Shown piece after piece: positions 21,001-32,129 of a stretch of DNA of 64,000 nt (within the stretch, counting starts at the first letter, position 1; the number at the start of each line of letters is the position of its first letter). The stretch is from the NCBI GenBank assembly GCA_025526995.1, contig JAHLKG010000027.1, positions 248,001 to 312,000 of the forward strand, written 5' to 3'. The notes beneath the pieces were generated by a model. That model did no database searches and had not been told where the DNA came from. It saw nothing but the letters and a program-made list of their open reading frames with translations. The position numbers and the translations under genes were made by a program. This DNA is from Powellomyces hirtus (taxonomy: Eukaryota > Chytridiomycota > Chytridiomycetes > Spizellomycetales > Powellomycetaceae).

Positions 21001-23495
21001 ATGACTGTAGAGCTCAACGCTCTCACCGTCACGCTCGCTGGGGCCATCGGCGCTGGTAAGCTTGACACGTTGGAAATAGACTGGTCGCCTCTCCCACGCG
21101 TTGTACCTGAATTTGAATTCATTGCCGACTTGTAGTGCTTGCCGCCGCCTACCTCAAGATTGTTACTCCCGACTTCCATCCCGCAAAATTCCGTCAACAG
21201 GTGCCCTTCTTCTCCCAGTCTTGCTTTGTCATATCTCCTGGAAAGAAGGAGTCTTGACCGTCATCTTCTTACAGTCGGAGCGGACGCCTACGCGCAAAGA
21301 TGGCGAATCGGCCATTATTCGCAGTCCCTTGGTTCCTGCCGGCGGCCTCATGAGTGGCTTTGAAGGCGGAAAAGTCGGCACGGGCTATGAAATGTTTTGG
21401 ACTGCAGTCGAGAGACACGGTCCTCGCAATTATATGGCCCACCGCGTCGGAACTTTGTGGGCGTGGCAGACGTTCAGCGAGATTGGTGACCGTGTAAAGC
21501 ACGTTGGCTCCGGTCTGCTCAAATTGGCCAGAGTGAAGCCTCCTGCCGAAAAGACCGAATACCCCGTAAGCTCCCAAATGGTTGGCCTTTATCTTCAGGG
21601 ATCCCCGGAGTGGACCATCACAGATTATGGTAGGCAGTCCGCACACTCCAGTCAACATCTGCGTAAGGCGATCTCCTCATCTCCATCTATGACGCACAAT
21701 AGCATGTGTCACATACAGCCTTGTTTCGGTCCCGCTTTATGACACTTTCGATGGCGACGCGTTGAAGCACATCATTACCCAGACTGAGATGACTTTGCTT
21801 TTGACCGCGGAGAAGAACTTGAACAAAGTCTTTGATATTGTTAGTCAATGCCCGAGCCTGAAAACCATCATCCTTGCCGATGTGACTACCATTGCCAAAG
21901 AGACTACCGAACGTGCCGCTGCATTGAATATCAAGCTGCTGACATTCAAAGAAGTGGAAGCTGCTGGAAAGGCTGATCTTAAGGAGCCCATCCCGCCGGC
22001 CCACGATGATATCTTCACACTCTGCTATACCAGTGGTGCGTACCGTGGCGTCTGTCTGTAGTAAAACCTCTTACGTTATACGGGTGACTGACGGAAACCA
22101 TTTGCGTGCAAAAAGGTACCACGGGAGCGCCCAAAGGAGCCATGATCACCCATCGCAATCTGGCAGCTGGCGGAGTCGGAATGTGTAGCACCCTGCCCGA
22201 AGGTTATCAGCTGGGTCTCAAAGATCGCCATCTGTCTTACCTGCCTCTCAGCCACATGTTTGAGCGCATCTGCTTCCACTCGCTCACCCATTTGGGCGCC
22301 GAAGTCGGATTCTTTGGCGGAAACATCACCCAATTGTTCGACGATCTTGCATCCTTCCAGCCAACCCTGTTTCCTACCGTGCCCCGTCTCCTTGGCCGTC
22401 TCTACGACAAAGTCAACGTTTCCATCGACTCTGCCAATTTTATCAAGAGGGCCGTCTTCAATCTTGCATACAATGCCAAGCTCGGCATGTTGCGAGGAGG
22501 CCATGTCACCAACAAGTCCCTTTGGGACAAGATCTTCAACCCTATTCAGGCTAAAATCGGCGGCAAGGTCAAGATCGTGTTGACCGGAGCCGCCCCGATT
22601 TCACCCGACATTATTGAATTTGTACGCATTGTTATGGGTTGCCAGGTTCTGGAAGGTTATGGACAAACCGAATCTTCCGCTGCGGGTTTCGTCACGACTG
22701 TGGGCGATTACCAGTTCCCGTTCGGTTCCCACGTTGGTACACCCTTCCCGTCCTGCGAGTACAAACTGATTGATGTACCCTCCATGAACTATTTTGCCAC
22801 TGACAAGCCGAATCCCCGCGGAGAGATTTTGATCCGGGGCCATTTGGTGATGAAGGGATATTTCAAAGAGCCCAAACTGACCAAGGAGGCTATTGACGAG
22901 GACGGATGGTTGCACACGGGCGATGTGGGTGAGATCCTGCCTAACGGCACCCTGAAGATTGTTGACCGCGTCAAAAACATCTTCAAATTGTCGCAGGGCG
23001 AATATATCGCCCCCGAGAAGGTCGAGCAGAAAATCAAAACGACCTACATGCTCCAGGTCTACGTCTATGGTGACTCGCTCCAGTCGTCCCTCGTTACCAT
23101 CATCGTCCCCGACCCCGAGACCTTCCCCGGATGGGCCGCCGACCACGGATTCAACGGCTCATTGGAAGACGCCTGCAAGAACAAGGACGTTACAGTTGCG
23201 GTGCTCAAGGATATCCAGCAGCTCGGCAAAAAGAGCGGCCTGCATGCATTCGAGATTCCTCGTGCTGTCTACCTCACCCCGGAACCCATGTCAGTCGAGA
23301 ATGGCATGTTGACCCCAACTTTCAAGACAAAGAGGTATGTCGGTCGTCTGCAAACCAACGCGGCGAGTTGAATTGAGTGGGACTTGGAACGTTGATTTGT
23401 ATGGACTTACTCTATGACTCTACTTCAGAAACATTGCTAGGGATCATTACAGGAGTGAAATCGACCGCATGTACAAGAGCATCGCTGGCAAATAA
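21001..23495 (+). CDS. Long-chain fatty acid-CoA ligase
   Basis: Activates long-chain fatty acids to acyl-CoA at ER, peroxisome or lipid-droplet membranes. Exons 21001-21055, 21136-21200, 21275-21629, 21703-22035, 22116-23334 and 23429-23495 give 697 aa. A hydrophobic N-terminal segment (LTVTLAGAIGAVLAAAY) likely anchors it. Signatures are YTSGTTGAPKGAMITH (AMP/P-loop motif), YLPLSHMFER, LTGAAPIS, EGYGQTESSA, and the FACS region DGWLHTGDVGEILPNGTLK with VDRVKNIFKLSQGEY. The intron-3 acceptor was chosen at 21702 because it restores ACVTYSLVSVPLYDT; the nearer acceptor breaks the frame. The last exon gives a C-terminal ending SIAGK with no peroxisomal PTS1. Confidence 0.93.
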
Positions 23496-24868
23496 AACTC
23501 TGACCAGGCGCAAGTCATCCCAGTGAACGCTTCCTTGTTACTGTTTTCTCATGATGCGTCCACTCTTTTCGGACAAAGAGTCCTTTCATTGACACGTTAA
23601 TGGAACATAATAATTCTCAGTTTTCCTTCAATCTGCTCTATTCTTGAATTTGACAAAAAAAAGTCTGGCCGACGCCTACTCTACAATTTTCTAGGCTACG
23701 CCAATTTTCTTTCCAAAAACTTTGTGGGATTACCCGGGGGCGTTACTTTACGCCCTTGCAAAGTGATCCTGCAGAAGCTTGCTGGGACACGAACTAGGAC
23801 AGCTCTTTATGTAGACATCCCAACTGGTTCTTCCCCATCCTCCACTGCTGTTGGGAGGGTTGTAAGTGTTGGAAGTTTCGCACAGCCGCCTGCGTTTTTC
23901 GCCAAGGTTTGCTCATCTTCCCCACTGCGGGACCCCGATCACAACCCTCAAAGAACCGCGTTTGGACGTTCGTGTGGCTTTGCGCATCGGAAACGGAGAC
24001 AAGCCACAAGACAAGCTGTTTGGAGAGCTGTACTATCCTGTGCAAGCTCTTTCTTGAGTGCGGTAAGGAATTACAGAACAAGCCATATATACAGAGGACA
24101 TACTGGGATCCGGTCCCGAGCTCCTTTTTGATCCTGTTGAATCGAACATGCGACGTTTCCTCGCCTTTGTGGAGTGTACAGTATGGACAGTAAGTATGTA
24201 AGATGGAAGGCGCTCGTTCCGAATGTGGGTTAATGACTTTCCGACATCCAGATCATCATCAGCATCATATATCAGGATCTCGAGAGACCAACACACGATG
24301 ATGAATATTCTCATATCGATAGCACTTGTACAGTATCGATAAGTACTATGGGAAACATGCATCATCAATTGATCACCTCGCTCATCCCACATTCAGGCAG
24401 TAGCGCAGCCACATTGATTGAAGAAGGCACGTGGCAGCCTATGGATACTACAAAAAGGGGATCCAATGACGTGAGAGTGCGGCCGCCAGCCGATGACACA
24501 GAGAACAGTTGGTCGTCTCGTGGATGGAAATAGGCAGAGACGATTCCGTGCGTGGCGTGCGGCAGGCAGGCAGGCCAGATGAGTCAGCCAGTCAGTCAGT
24601 CAGTCACAGGGAGAGAAAGAGAAAGAGAAAGTGAACGATAGGGAAGGGAGGGGCGAGCGGCAGGAGGGTGGCTTGGCTTGACTGCCTTGACTGGACTTGA
24701 TGACTGACGCACTCGGCTTTCTCTCACTCCTTCCCCCCCCCAGCCAGATAGCACATATCTCCCGTACCTTTTTTCTTTCTCGTCCCAGACACAGACACTC
24801 ATCACTGACTGACCGACCCTCTGTATATACTTCTTTTTATTGTCTAAACAACCATTTCTGTCACAAAC
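23496..24868. other. Intergenic, with one protein-like fragment
   Basis: Mostly non-coding. A plus-strand piece near 23945-24054 reads LDVRVALRIGNGDKPQDKLF and looks protein-like, but the frame stops at once and no exon joins were found. A TATA-like sequence lies at about 24085-24091, and an AGTC repeat cluster at 24580-24606. Confidence 0.35.
24824..24829 (+). promoter_or_regulatory. TATA box
   Basis: tatata lies 40 nt upstream of the ATG at 24869, within a C/T-rich promoter. It suggests a short leader and supports the upstream ATG. Confidence 0.45.
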
Positions 24869-25920
24869 ATGCATACCACATCACCCACAACCACAACCAC
24901 TTTGCACCAACCGCGGGTGCTCCGCCCATCCGCAAGCGCAAACACCATTCAGCCCCAGTTCAACCATTCCGACACCTCCATCGCAATGCCCGCCCCCAAG
25001 AAACCCTTGGCTCTGCGAGGTCTGCACCACATGCTCGTGCCGAGACTAGACACTTCGTCGCCTTCTCTGAACCCAAACTCGTCTGACAACTCTGCTGTCT
25101 GGACCGGAAACAGCAAGTGCTTGGCTCCCAGCAGAGGTTCCAGCCGGAAGGAGGCAATCGTGCTTTCTCCTCTGCACGAGGACGTCGAGAGCCCTAGCAA
25201 GAGGTGGGTGCGACCTTTGGCCGGTGCAAAAAGTTTCAGTGAATGGTTGAAATAACTCTGGTTCTCATTTGGGTTTCCAGTAGCTACGGATATGGAGACG
25301 ACGCTGCGGTTGCAGAGTTGATGGAGATCTTGGGCACCCGAAAGAACGACGAGCAACAACCTGCACCTTCCGACACCCCCGCCAGAATGGGTCATCAGCG
25401 AAAGTCATCCGTCCCGTACCTCTTCCAGGGACCGGAAGGCTTCATGCCAGCGGACGTCCCGGACGCTCCCATTGTCGTTCCTCCACGTCTCTCCGGCACA
25501 CCTTTCAAACCAACCGACCGCCGGTCCGAAAACGACAACAGCTACCAAGTGCCAGCTGCTCCTTACTCTGGCACCCACACCACCGGCCACTCGCCCGTGT
25601 CCCGCGCCAGGAACCCGCTGCCCTTCAACTCTCCGTTCTTGAGTCGCCGCAGGGCACCATCCCCGCTCACTGTCCCCACCGCCGGTTCCGCCAGTTCCCT
25701 TCAGAAGCGCGACTCGCACGCCGAGCTAGGTCTCCTCTCTCCTTCACCCGAACCTCGCGCAGGACCGTACTTTTTCCACCGCCCTCCCAATCCTATCCAG
25801 ACTCGTCTTGCTGACTTGTCCTGTGCCGCCGCCGGCACGTTCGTCGAGAGTCCTCACCGCCCGCGCAGCAAATCGGTCACGGACCTTGACGGTCGTATCC
25901 GCATTGCGTTTGCATGTTAA
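24869..25920 (+). CDS. Uncharacterised Ser/Pro-rich protein
   Basis: Two exons (24869-25203 and 25281-25920) join in phase to 324 aa. I do not recognise it. Most of it is disordered Ser/Pro/Arg sequence with SP and TP sites and basic-Ser patterns that could serve as phosphorylation or 14-3-3 docking sites (SRRRAPSP, RPRSKSVTDL). One short ordered-looking helix follows the splice junction (DDAAVAELMEILGTRK). No signal peptide or membrane span. The start at 24869 is favoured by the TATA box 40 nt upstream; the in-frame ATG at 24986 (MPAPKKPLALRG) is a reasonable alternative. A signalling or regulatory role is only a guess. Confidence 0.6.
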
Positions 25921-26495
25921 ATAATTCCCTCTTTTGCTGACCGATATACCGCGGTCGGCACCGTTTCTTGTGCCATTCGTTTTATCTTCCATTTCGATTA
26001 CCATTTCCTTTTTTCATTTGTAGATCTCCTCAGCACTTTTCCCCCCATCATGTAGTTACTCTCCCATGCGTAGATAGCTTCTTCTGTTCTTTCTGTCGGC
26101 GTTCCCCGCAGCTCCTTCCCCGCCGCGGCCCATCCTGTATAGTTCTCATTCCTTTGGGTCGTGTCTGGGAGGACAAGGGGAGCGGATTCCCTTGTTCCCT
26201 TGTTTGTAGATTCGTGGAGATACCGCGGGCGTTTTTGTACCTCGCTTCCCTTCGCTTTTTATACTTTATCCGAGATGGGTTTTGTTCCCGCCTCGGATGG
26301 TTCCTTACATAACATTTTGGTTCTCGTCTTCATATATATCATGTGTCCTGGCTGTTTTGGACTTATTGATGAGAGCTCTTGGAGAATTTATAGAATATAC
26401 AGTATCATCTTGATTATATCAATAGTCAATAAGCTCATACATAACTGGGCACCATCCTTTTGAGTCCTTCAAATGTTATGAGCATTTCTTAATCT
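25921..26495. other. Convergent intergenic region
   Basis: T-rich sequence fitting 3' UTRs of the Ser/Pro-rich gene (+) and the small minus-strand locus. No gene recognised. Confidence 0.5.
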
Positions 26496-27020
26496 CTAGA
26501 ATGGCGCCACCTCGTTTGTTCGAAAGATCTTCCGCTTGCCCACGCGGCGGGGAGTTTCGCGCACGGGTATCGACAAGAACTTGTCTGTTGGCATATGGTA
26601 CAAAAGCTTTGCGGTGGGCTTGATCCGACCGTGCTCGCCAGCATACACGTGGTTGGAGTTGATGTTGCGGTCGAACTTGAAGCTACCTAACATAAGCTCC
26701 TCGAATGCTGCCGGATTGTTTGTGAAGTGTACAAGAACCAAACAGGCGTCCTCCAACGTGTCTCGATCCTTCCTCTCGATGCGGACGCTCAAGTTGGTCG
26801 CCTTGCCCACTTACGAGGCAACTAAATACTCGTTGTCATCGGTCTCGTCGAAGGCCACGTACACTCCAGATTGGTTGTAGTTCCCATGTTTCTCCATAAT
26901 GGGGTCGTAGGAACCATACACAACATACTCGCGATAGAAGGCTTCCATCGAGAGAGCCAAGGCCGCTGGCGGTGGCAAGGACGCTACGTCGGATCGGTTT
27001 ACGTGTTGAGGAGTAGGCAT
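26496..27020 (-). pseudogene. Unknown small protein with in-frame TAA (pseudogene, intron or readthrough)
   Basis: One reading frame continues for 174 codons on both sides of a single TAA at 26811-26813. The upstream part (69 aa from ATG 27020) ends DDNEYLVAS; the downstream part begins VGKATNLSVRIERKDRD and ends RTNEVAPF. Both halves have normal, protein-like composition and read as one globular domain (FYREYVVYGSYD, HVYAGEHGRIKP, TDKFLSIPVRE). The stop lies inside a perfect donor-like GTAAGT (first base 26814). The phase-compatible acceptors downstream either make an implausibly short intron (27 or 42 nt) or a longer one that deletes well-formed protein sequence. I do not recognise the family. 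Confidence 0.5.
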
Positions 27021-27288
27021 ATCAAATTATCGTCGGATATTGGAAGGCGAACGGGACCTTTAGTTCCATAAAGAAGTAAAGAGCCAGTAGCGAGTAGGAG
27101 AGCCGTGGTCAGCTCACGCAGGGTCAGAATGTGGGTTGGGGCGGAGGGCTTAGCTTCGCGCTTCGCTTCACTCTGAAGACGCAGCTTCGGGAAGGAGTTA
27201 CATAGAAGTTACACTGCAGCACACTGCGGCACACTGCATTCAGTCTCAACGAGTGGCATATAACTGGTTCAACTCTTGAGTTGCGAGA

Positions 27289-28880
27289 ATGTCGAGTACC
27301 AAAAACCCTCCAACTACCATTGCACCGCCCTTGGTCGACGAAGATGGCGACGCCGACGGCGCAGCCGACTATCGCTGGCTGCTTTCCGAGAACAAAAGGT
27401 GCGAGGAAAGACACTCACAACACTTCCTTGACCTGCAGTTAGATTGACGAATGATTGTGTTTTCATCAAGTCAGCCAGCACTTGTGCGCGGGAGCAAAGA
27501 TTTCGCACCGGACGGGTCAGAGCGACAGGCCCAGGCATTGACAGATGCGCGGGATGCACTGTGCAGTGTGTTGCAGGAAGAGAGGCGTGCGTCAAAGTAA
27601 GCGGTGGTTCTCATGGGGAAATTGTGAACTCAAAGAATGGTGGACGAGGACTGACAACTCCTCCCTTTCTTTTTTTTTTTTTTTCTATCCAGTCGCTCTC
27701 TAAGCCAAGCCATATGGCTACCATCTCAGAACCTCGCACGCGTCACAGTACAGAAAGGCACAGCGTATCAGAACATGGGCACGACCGTCGGCGGAGAGAC
27801 CTTCTTGCTACCAGAGGAAGTATTGTTCATGGTAGAACGGAACACGCTGCTGTTGACCCATTGCGGCGGCCTGCTCTCGGTTCAGCACGCGTTTAATCTG
27901 CTATTGGGAAAGGGAGCGCCCGGTGATGAGAGGTTGGATGTGGATGTGTATTTGGTAAATTCTGGAGAAGCTCGTTAGTACGCTTGTGAACAGGGCATTG
28001 ACTACATGTCTATTACCGCAGGTCTATGCGTTTTTGAAACGGCTGGGATATGCAGTTTTTCGCTCAGAACGTCGGCTTGCCCCTCCTACGATCAATCGAG
28101 GCATCAAACCTCATTCCCCGCTTGGGCTGTTTGAAGTAGGTACGGCACTGAGTTTGTACTGTAAACCTCGGGTCTGTGCCTCTTACTGAGTCTGCACACT
28201 GTACATATTAGTTCGGCATACGATCACGAACACGATTGGCTCGTTTGTTTCCCTTGTCGGACGGCTTCTAACGCGCTGGCTGCCTTTCTGGAGTTGCGCT
28301 CCGTCCTGGCCGCTATGTGATCTCACGTCGCGTCGATATCGATATGTCGGTGAGTTCCTGTGCGGCGCTACAGAGGAGCTACCAGATCATACTCGGACTT
28401 TTTGACTGAATGCATGCACGGCACGCCAGGTCAAGTTTTCCGTAGCCTGCAGATCATTCCACGGCAGCCCATCTCGCACTCTACGTCGCCAACACCCCCA
28501 TTATCGACTTCACCCCCGATGCAGCACTCAAACCCCCTGCGGCACCAGCACCGTAGCGTTCACGCCTTTGACGTATTCAAGCCGCGCCCGCGGTTCCGCA
28601 AGAGCGACCCCGGGCCCCCTGACTTTTTCGTCGTGGCGCAAAGGTAAGAGTTACAAAAATCACAGTGGCCATGTCCCCTTTCTCCCCCACATCTGCTCGC
28701 AATGTGACGCTCCTTTTTGTATCGCGGTACAGAGTGTTTGATCCGCTTCCGGACATGCATACCCTCCGTGGCTTTTTGGCCCAGACCTCACCCACCACGC
28801 AACTCAAGATTGCAGTTACTGATAGTGGGAACGTGTCGTTTCTGGCGTTCAGTGAGCCGCCGAACCTAGCACTGGTGTGA
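27289..28880 (+). CDS. TSEN54: tRNA-splicing endonuclease subunit Sen54
   Basis: A structural subunit of the nuclear/mitochondrial tRNA-splicing endonuclease. Seven exons (27289-27398, 27471-27596, 27693-27954, 28022-28139, 28212-28349, 28430-28643, 28733-28880) join in phase to 371 aa. The Sen54 N-terminal domain is clear: VRGSKDFAPDG, ARDALCSVLQEERR, then GTTVGGETFLLPEEVLFMVE and LSVQHAFNLLL. VYAFLKRLGYAVFR follows. The C-terminal part has SLQIIPRQP, then HAFDVFKPRPRFRKSDPGPP and PLPDMHTLRGFL, typical of fungal Sen54. The exon 4 donor was set at 28140 because it alone keeps GSFVSLVGRLLTRWLPFW in frame. The length is close to the fungal norm. Confidence 0.85.
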
Positions 28881-29357
28881 AACGCCTAGAGGGGCCACTT
28901 GGCACGTTTTCCGTTCACGCATCATGTTAGAGACCCTTTGGGAACCAGACAATCCGCCCTGTACATATGCACAATCAAATAATCTCGCATCCCGCCCTTC
29001 AACGGTTTCTCTAAAAGCATATCATTTGGAGTATCCAGAGGGATGATCTGGTCTAGTCAATTGATAGATGCAGCACGCGCGACAGGCCTTGGTTGCCCAT
29101 GGCTACGCGAAATGCAAGCAGACGCGTCTGTCGCCTGTCGCCCACCAAGACATGCCTGTTAATTGATACGTTACAAAGTCGAAAAGAGTGGGAGTGTCCG
29201 AACTCGACAATCTCCTTCATTCCATCCCCAAATCCCACCATCCCCAACTCGTCACCCCAGTCTTTTACGCTAATCGCAAGTCTTGTCCAACTCGTGCCTG
29301 ACTGACTGAACCTTCGCTCCTCACCCCATCACCTCACCACAAACCCGTCCCACTACA
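28881..29357. promoter_or_regulatory. Intergenic between TSEN54 and CCT6
   Basis: About 480 nt holding the TSEN54 3' end and the CCT6 promoter and leader. No coding sequence recognised. Confidence 0.4.
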
Positions 29358-31598
29358 ATGTGAGCTACTACTGCGGACTCCCCCCCCCAAAGAAAACATC
29401 TGAGATCACTAAACTGGACACACATCATCTAGGTCTTCCTCTGCGATACAGCTTGCGAACCCAAAGGCAGAAGTCGCGCGCCAGGGCCAGGCGCTGGGAA
29501 TCAATATCACGGCTGCTGCGGGTTTGCAAGATGTCCTGAGATCGAACTTGGGACCTAAGGGCACGCAGAAAATGTACGGAGATGAGAATGAGAGGAGAGA
29601 GACTGAAAGAGGGGAGGGACAAGGAATGTTAGCCGCAGGATTCTGATTTTATCCTGTCTTTCTTTTTTTTTGCGTCTTGCAACTGTAGGCTTGTTGGTGG
29701 TGCCGGAGATATCAAACTTACAAAGGACGGAAAAGTACTCCTGACAGAAATGGTTAGTGAGATCTCGCCATGCTTTAGATACATTTTTGTGCAGTGGGAG
29801 ATGAAAAAAAACCGGGAGGTTTCGGTTGAACTAGTTGAACTAACGGTTTTGATATGAATCTTTGTAGCAAATCCAAAACCCTACCGCTGCTATGATTGCC
29901 CGTGCTGCCACTGCGCAGGACGAGGTCACTGGAGACGGCACAACGTCCAACGTCCTCCTCATTGCAGAGTTGCTGAAGCAGGCGGAACGGTTTATTGCGG
30001 AAGGACTGCATCCCCGTGTCATTACCGAGGGATTCGATATTGCCAAGAAGGAGGCTTTGGAGGTTTGTCAGCAAGTGTGGGCACTTTTCCGGAAATGATT
30101 GGTTGATTAAAGTTTCTGTTATTTACGGTCGGATATAGTTTTTGGAAAAGTACAAAGTCAAGAGCGACGTGGACCGCGAGACCCTGCTCAACGTGGCTCG
30201 AACATCGCTCCGCACCAAAGTGCGACAAGAAGTCGCCGACGCCCTCATGGAGGCCATCGTGGATGCGGTTCTGTGCATACACAAGGATGGCCAGCCCATT
30301 GACCTCCACATGGTGGAGATTATGAAGATGCAGCACAAGAACGACACGGACACTAAGCTCGTGCGCGGACTTGTCATGGACCACGGGGCCCGTCACCCTG
30401 ACATGCCCAAGCGCGTGGAGGATGCGTTTATTCTGACGCTGAACGTGTCGCTGGAGTATGAGAAGAGGTTGGTGGAAGAGTGATTATGTTTTGCCAATGT
30501 TTGTGACAATGTTCTGTTTGCGGTTTGCTGACATTGCGGTTCCATTTTCGCAGCGAAATCAACTCTGGATTCTTCTACAGCAGCGCCGAACAGCGGGAAA
30601 AGCTCGTCGAGTCGGAACGACGGTTCGTTGACGCCAAGCTGGCCAAAATCGTCGAGTTTAAAAAGACGGTGTGCGAGGGCAACAAGAAGGGTTTTGTGAT
30701 CATCAACCAAAAGGGAATCGACCCCTTGTCCCTCGACGTGCTCGCCAAGAACGGCATCATGGCCCTGCGTCGCGCCAAGCGAAGGAACATGGAACGTCTC
30801 CAGCTGTGCTGCGGTGGAACCGCTCAGAACTCCGTGGAGGACTTGACTCCGGACATTCTGGGTCACGCGGGACTGGTATATGAGCATGTTCTTGGAGAGG
30901 AGAAGTTTACCTTTGTGGAGGATGTGAAGAACCCGCAGTCAGTCACGATCTTGATCACTGGTAAGTCTTTCTTGAACCCCATTGCTGTCTTACTTATCAT
31001 GGTGCTGACACATCTTCTTTCGACTTATTTTCAGGCCCAAATGCGCACACCATCGTCCAAATCAACGACGCGATCCGCGACGGTCTGCGCGCCGTCAAGA
31101 ACACGATCGAAGACGGATTCCTCATCCCCGGCGCCGCCGCGTTCCAGATTGCTCTGCACGCGCACCTGACGAAATTCAAAGACTCGGTCAAGGGTCGCCC
31201 CAAGATGGGCGTGCAGGCGTTTGCCGACGCGATGCTCATCATTCCCAAAGTCTTGGCATCCAACGGCGGATTCGATGTCCAGGACGTCCTGGTTGCTCTG
31301 CAGGAAGAACACGCGGCGGGACACAATGTCGGCATTGATTTGACGACGGGGGAGACGTTGGATCCCGTTGCGGAGGGCATTTGGGATAACTATCGCGTGC
31401 ATAGGCATATGTTGCATTCTTGGTACGTGGGCAAACGCCATCGTTTTGTTGTCTGTGTTTCGATTTTTTTACTCATTGTGTTTTTATTTCTTTTTTTTTT
31501 TTTCTGTCTCTAGCGCCGTGATTGCCAGCAATTTCCTCCTCGTGGACGAAATGATGCGTGCCGGGCGATCCAGCCTGAGGCAGTCCAATGCCGAATAA
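29358..31598 (+). CDS. CCT6: T-complex protein 1 subunit zeta
   Basis: A subunit of the cytosolic chaperonin TRiC/CCT, which folds actin, tubulin and WD40 proteins. Eight exons (29358-29359 coding part, 29433-29573, 29689-29752, 29868-30062, 30139-30467, 30554-30960, 31035-31422, 31514-31598) give 536 aa, the usual CCT6 length. Landmarks: [56 protein letters not shown] (nucleotide-binding GDGTT), [20 protein letters not shown] and the C-terminal [12 protein letters not shown]. The start codon itself is split: AT (29358-29359), intron 29360-29432 with a GTGAGC donor, then G at 29433. No other in-frame ATG precedes the conserved N-terminus. Intron 2 also falls inside an ATG codon (AT/G, residue 48). 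Confidence 0.95.
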
Positions 31599-32129
31599 AA
31601 CAGAAAAAGAAAAGAGGGCATGTTGTTGTTGCTGTTGTGTTGTTCTTTTTTTTGTTTTACTTTGTATATCGATGTAAATGTAGAGAAGAACGGAGGGCCG
31701 GCTTGTGGGGAGGAGAAGGGAAGGTAATAAATAAATAAATAAAATATTGTAAAAAAAAGATCCGATAGAGCAGTGTCGGGGTAAGGATTGGAGGGAGGGG
31801 CGTGCTGTTTTCTCTCCTTTGAGAGTCATCCATACGACACGATATTTCTACATGTTTGAGAAGAAAACTGGGGGAGTAGAAAGGCGGGTTAGGGGGGTTG
31901 CGATGCGCGTCCATAATGTGCGGGCGGCTTGGGCAAACAGGACAGCGTTGCAATTTATTTTTGAACGAGCGAGACAAAAAATCGGAAGCGGGGGTACTGG
32001 GTATGTCATATTGTTTTACACGACTGACAAAAAATAACACATGTATATTGACCAAAAAAACAGGGGTGACGGTTATGTTATGTACAGTTGTGATAGCGCC
32101 GGGGGTTGGGTATGATGAGCAATCTAATT
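31599..32129. other. Convergent intergenic region
   Basis: CCT6 3' flank (AT-rich, ataaataaataaataaa near 31726-31742) and 3' flank of the C2H2 gene. No gene recognised. Confidence 0.5.

Noticed and set aside
21630..21719. Acceptor CAG at 21717-21719 for acyl-CoA synthetase intron 3
   Set aside because: It puts the following sequence out of frame. The acceptor ending at 21702 gives the conserved ACVTYSLVSVPLYDT.
23724..24193. Possible gene downstream of acyl-CoA synthetase
   Set aside because: Only one short segment looks like protein; frames are broken and no exon chain with matching phases was found.
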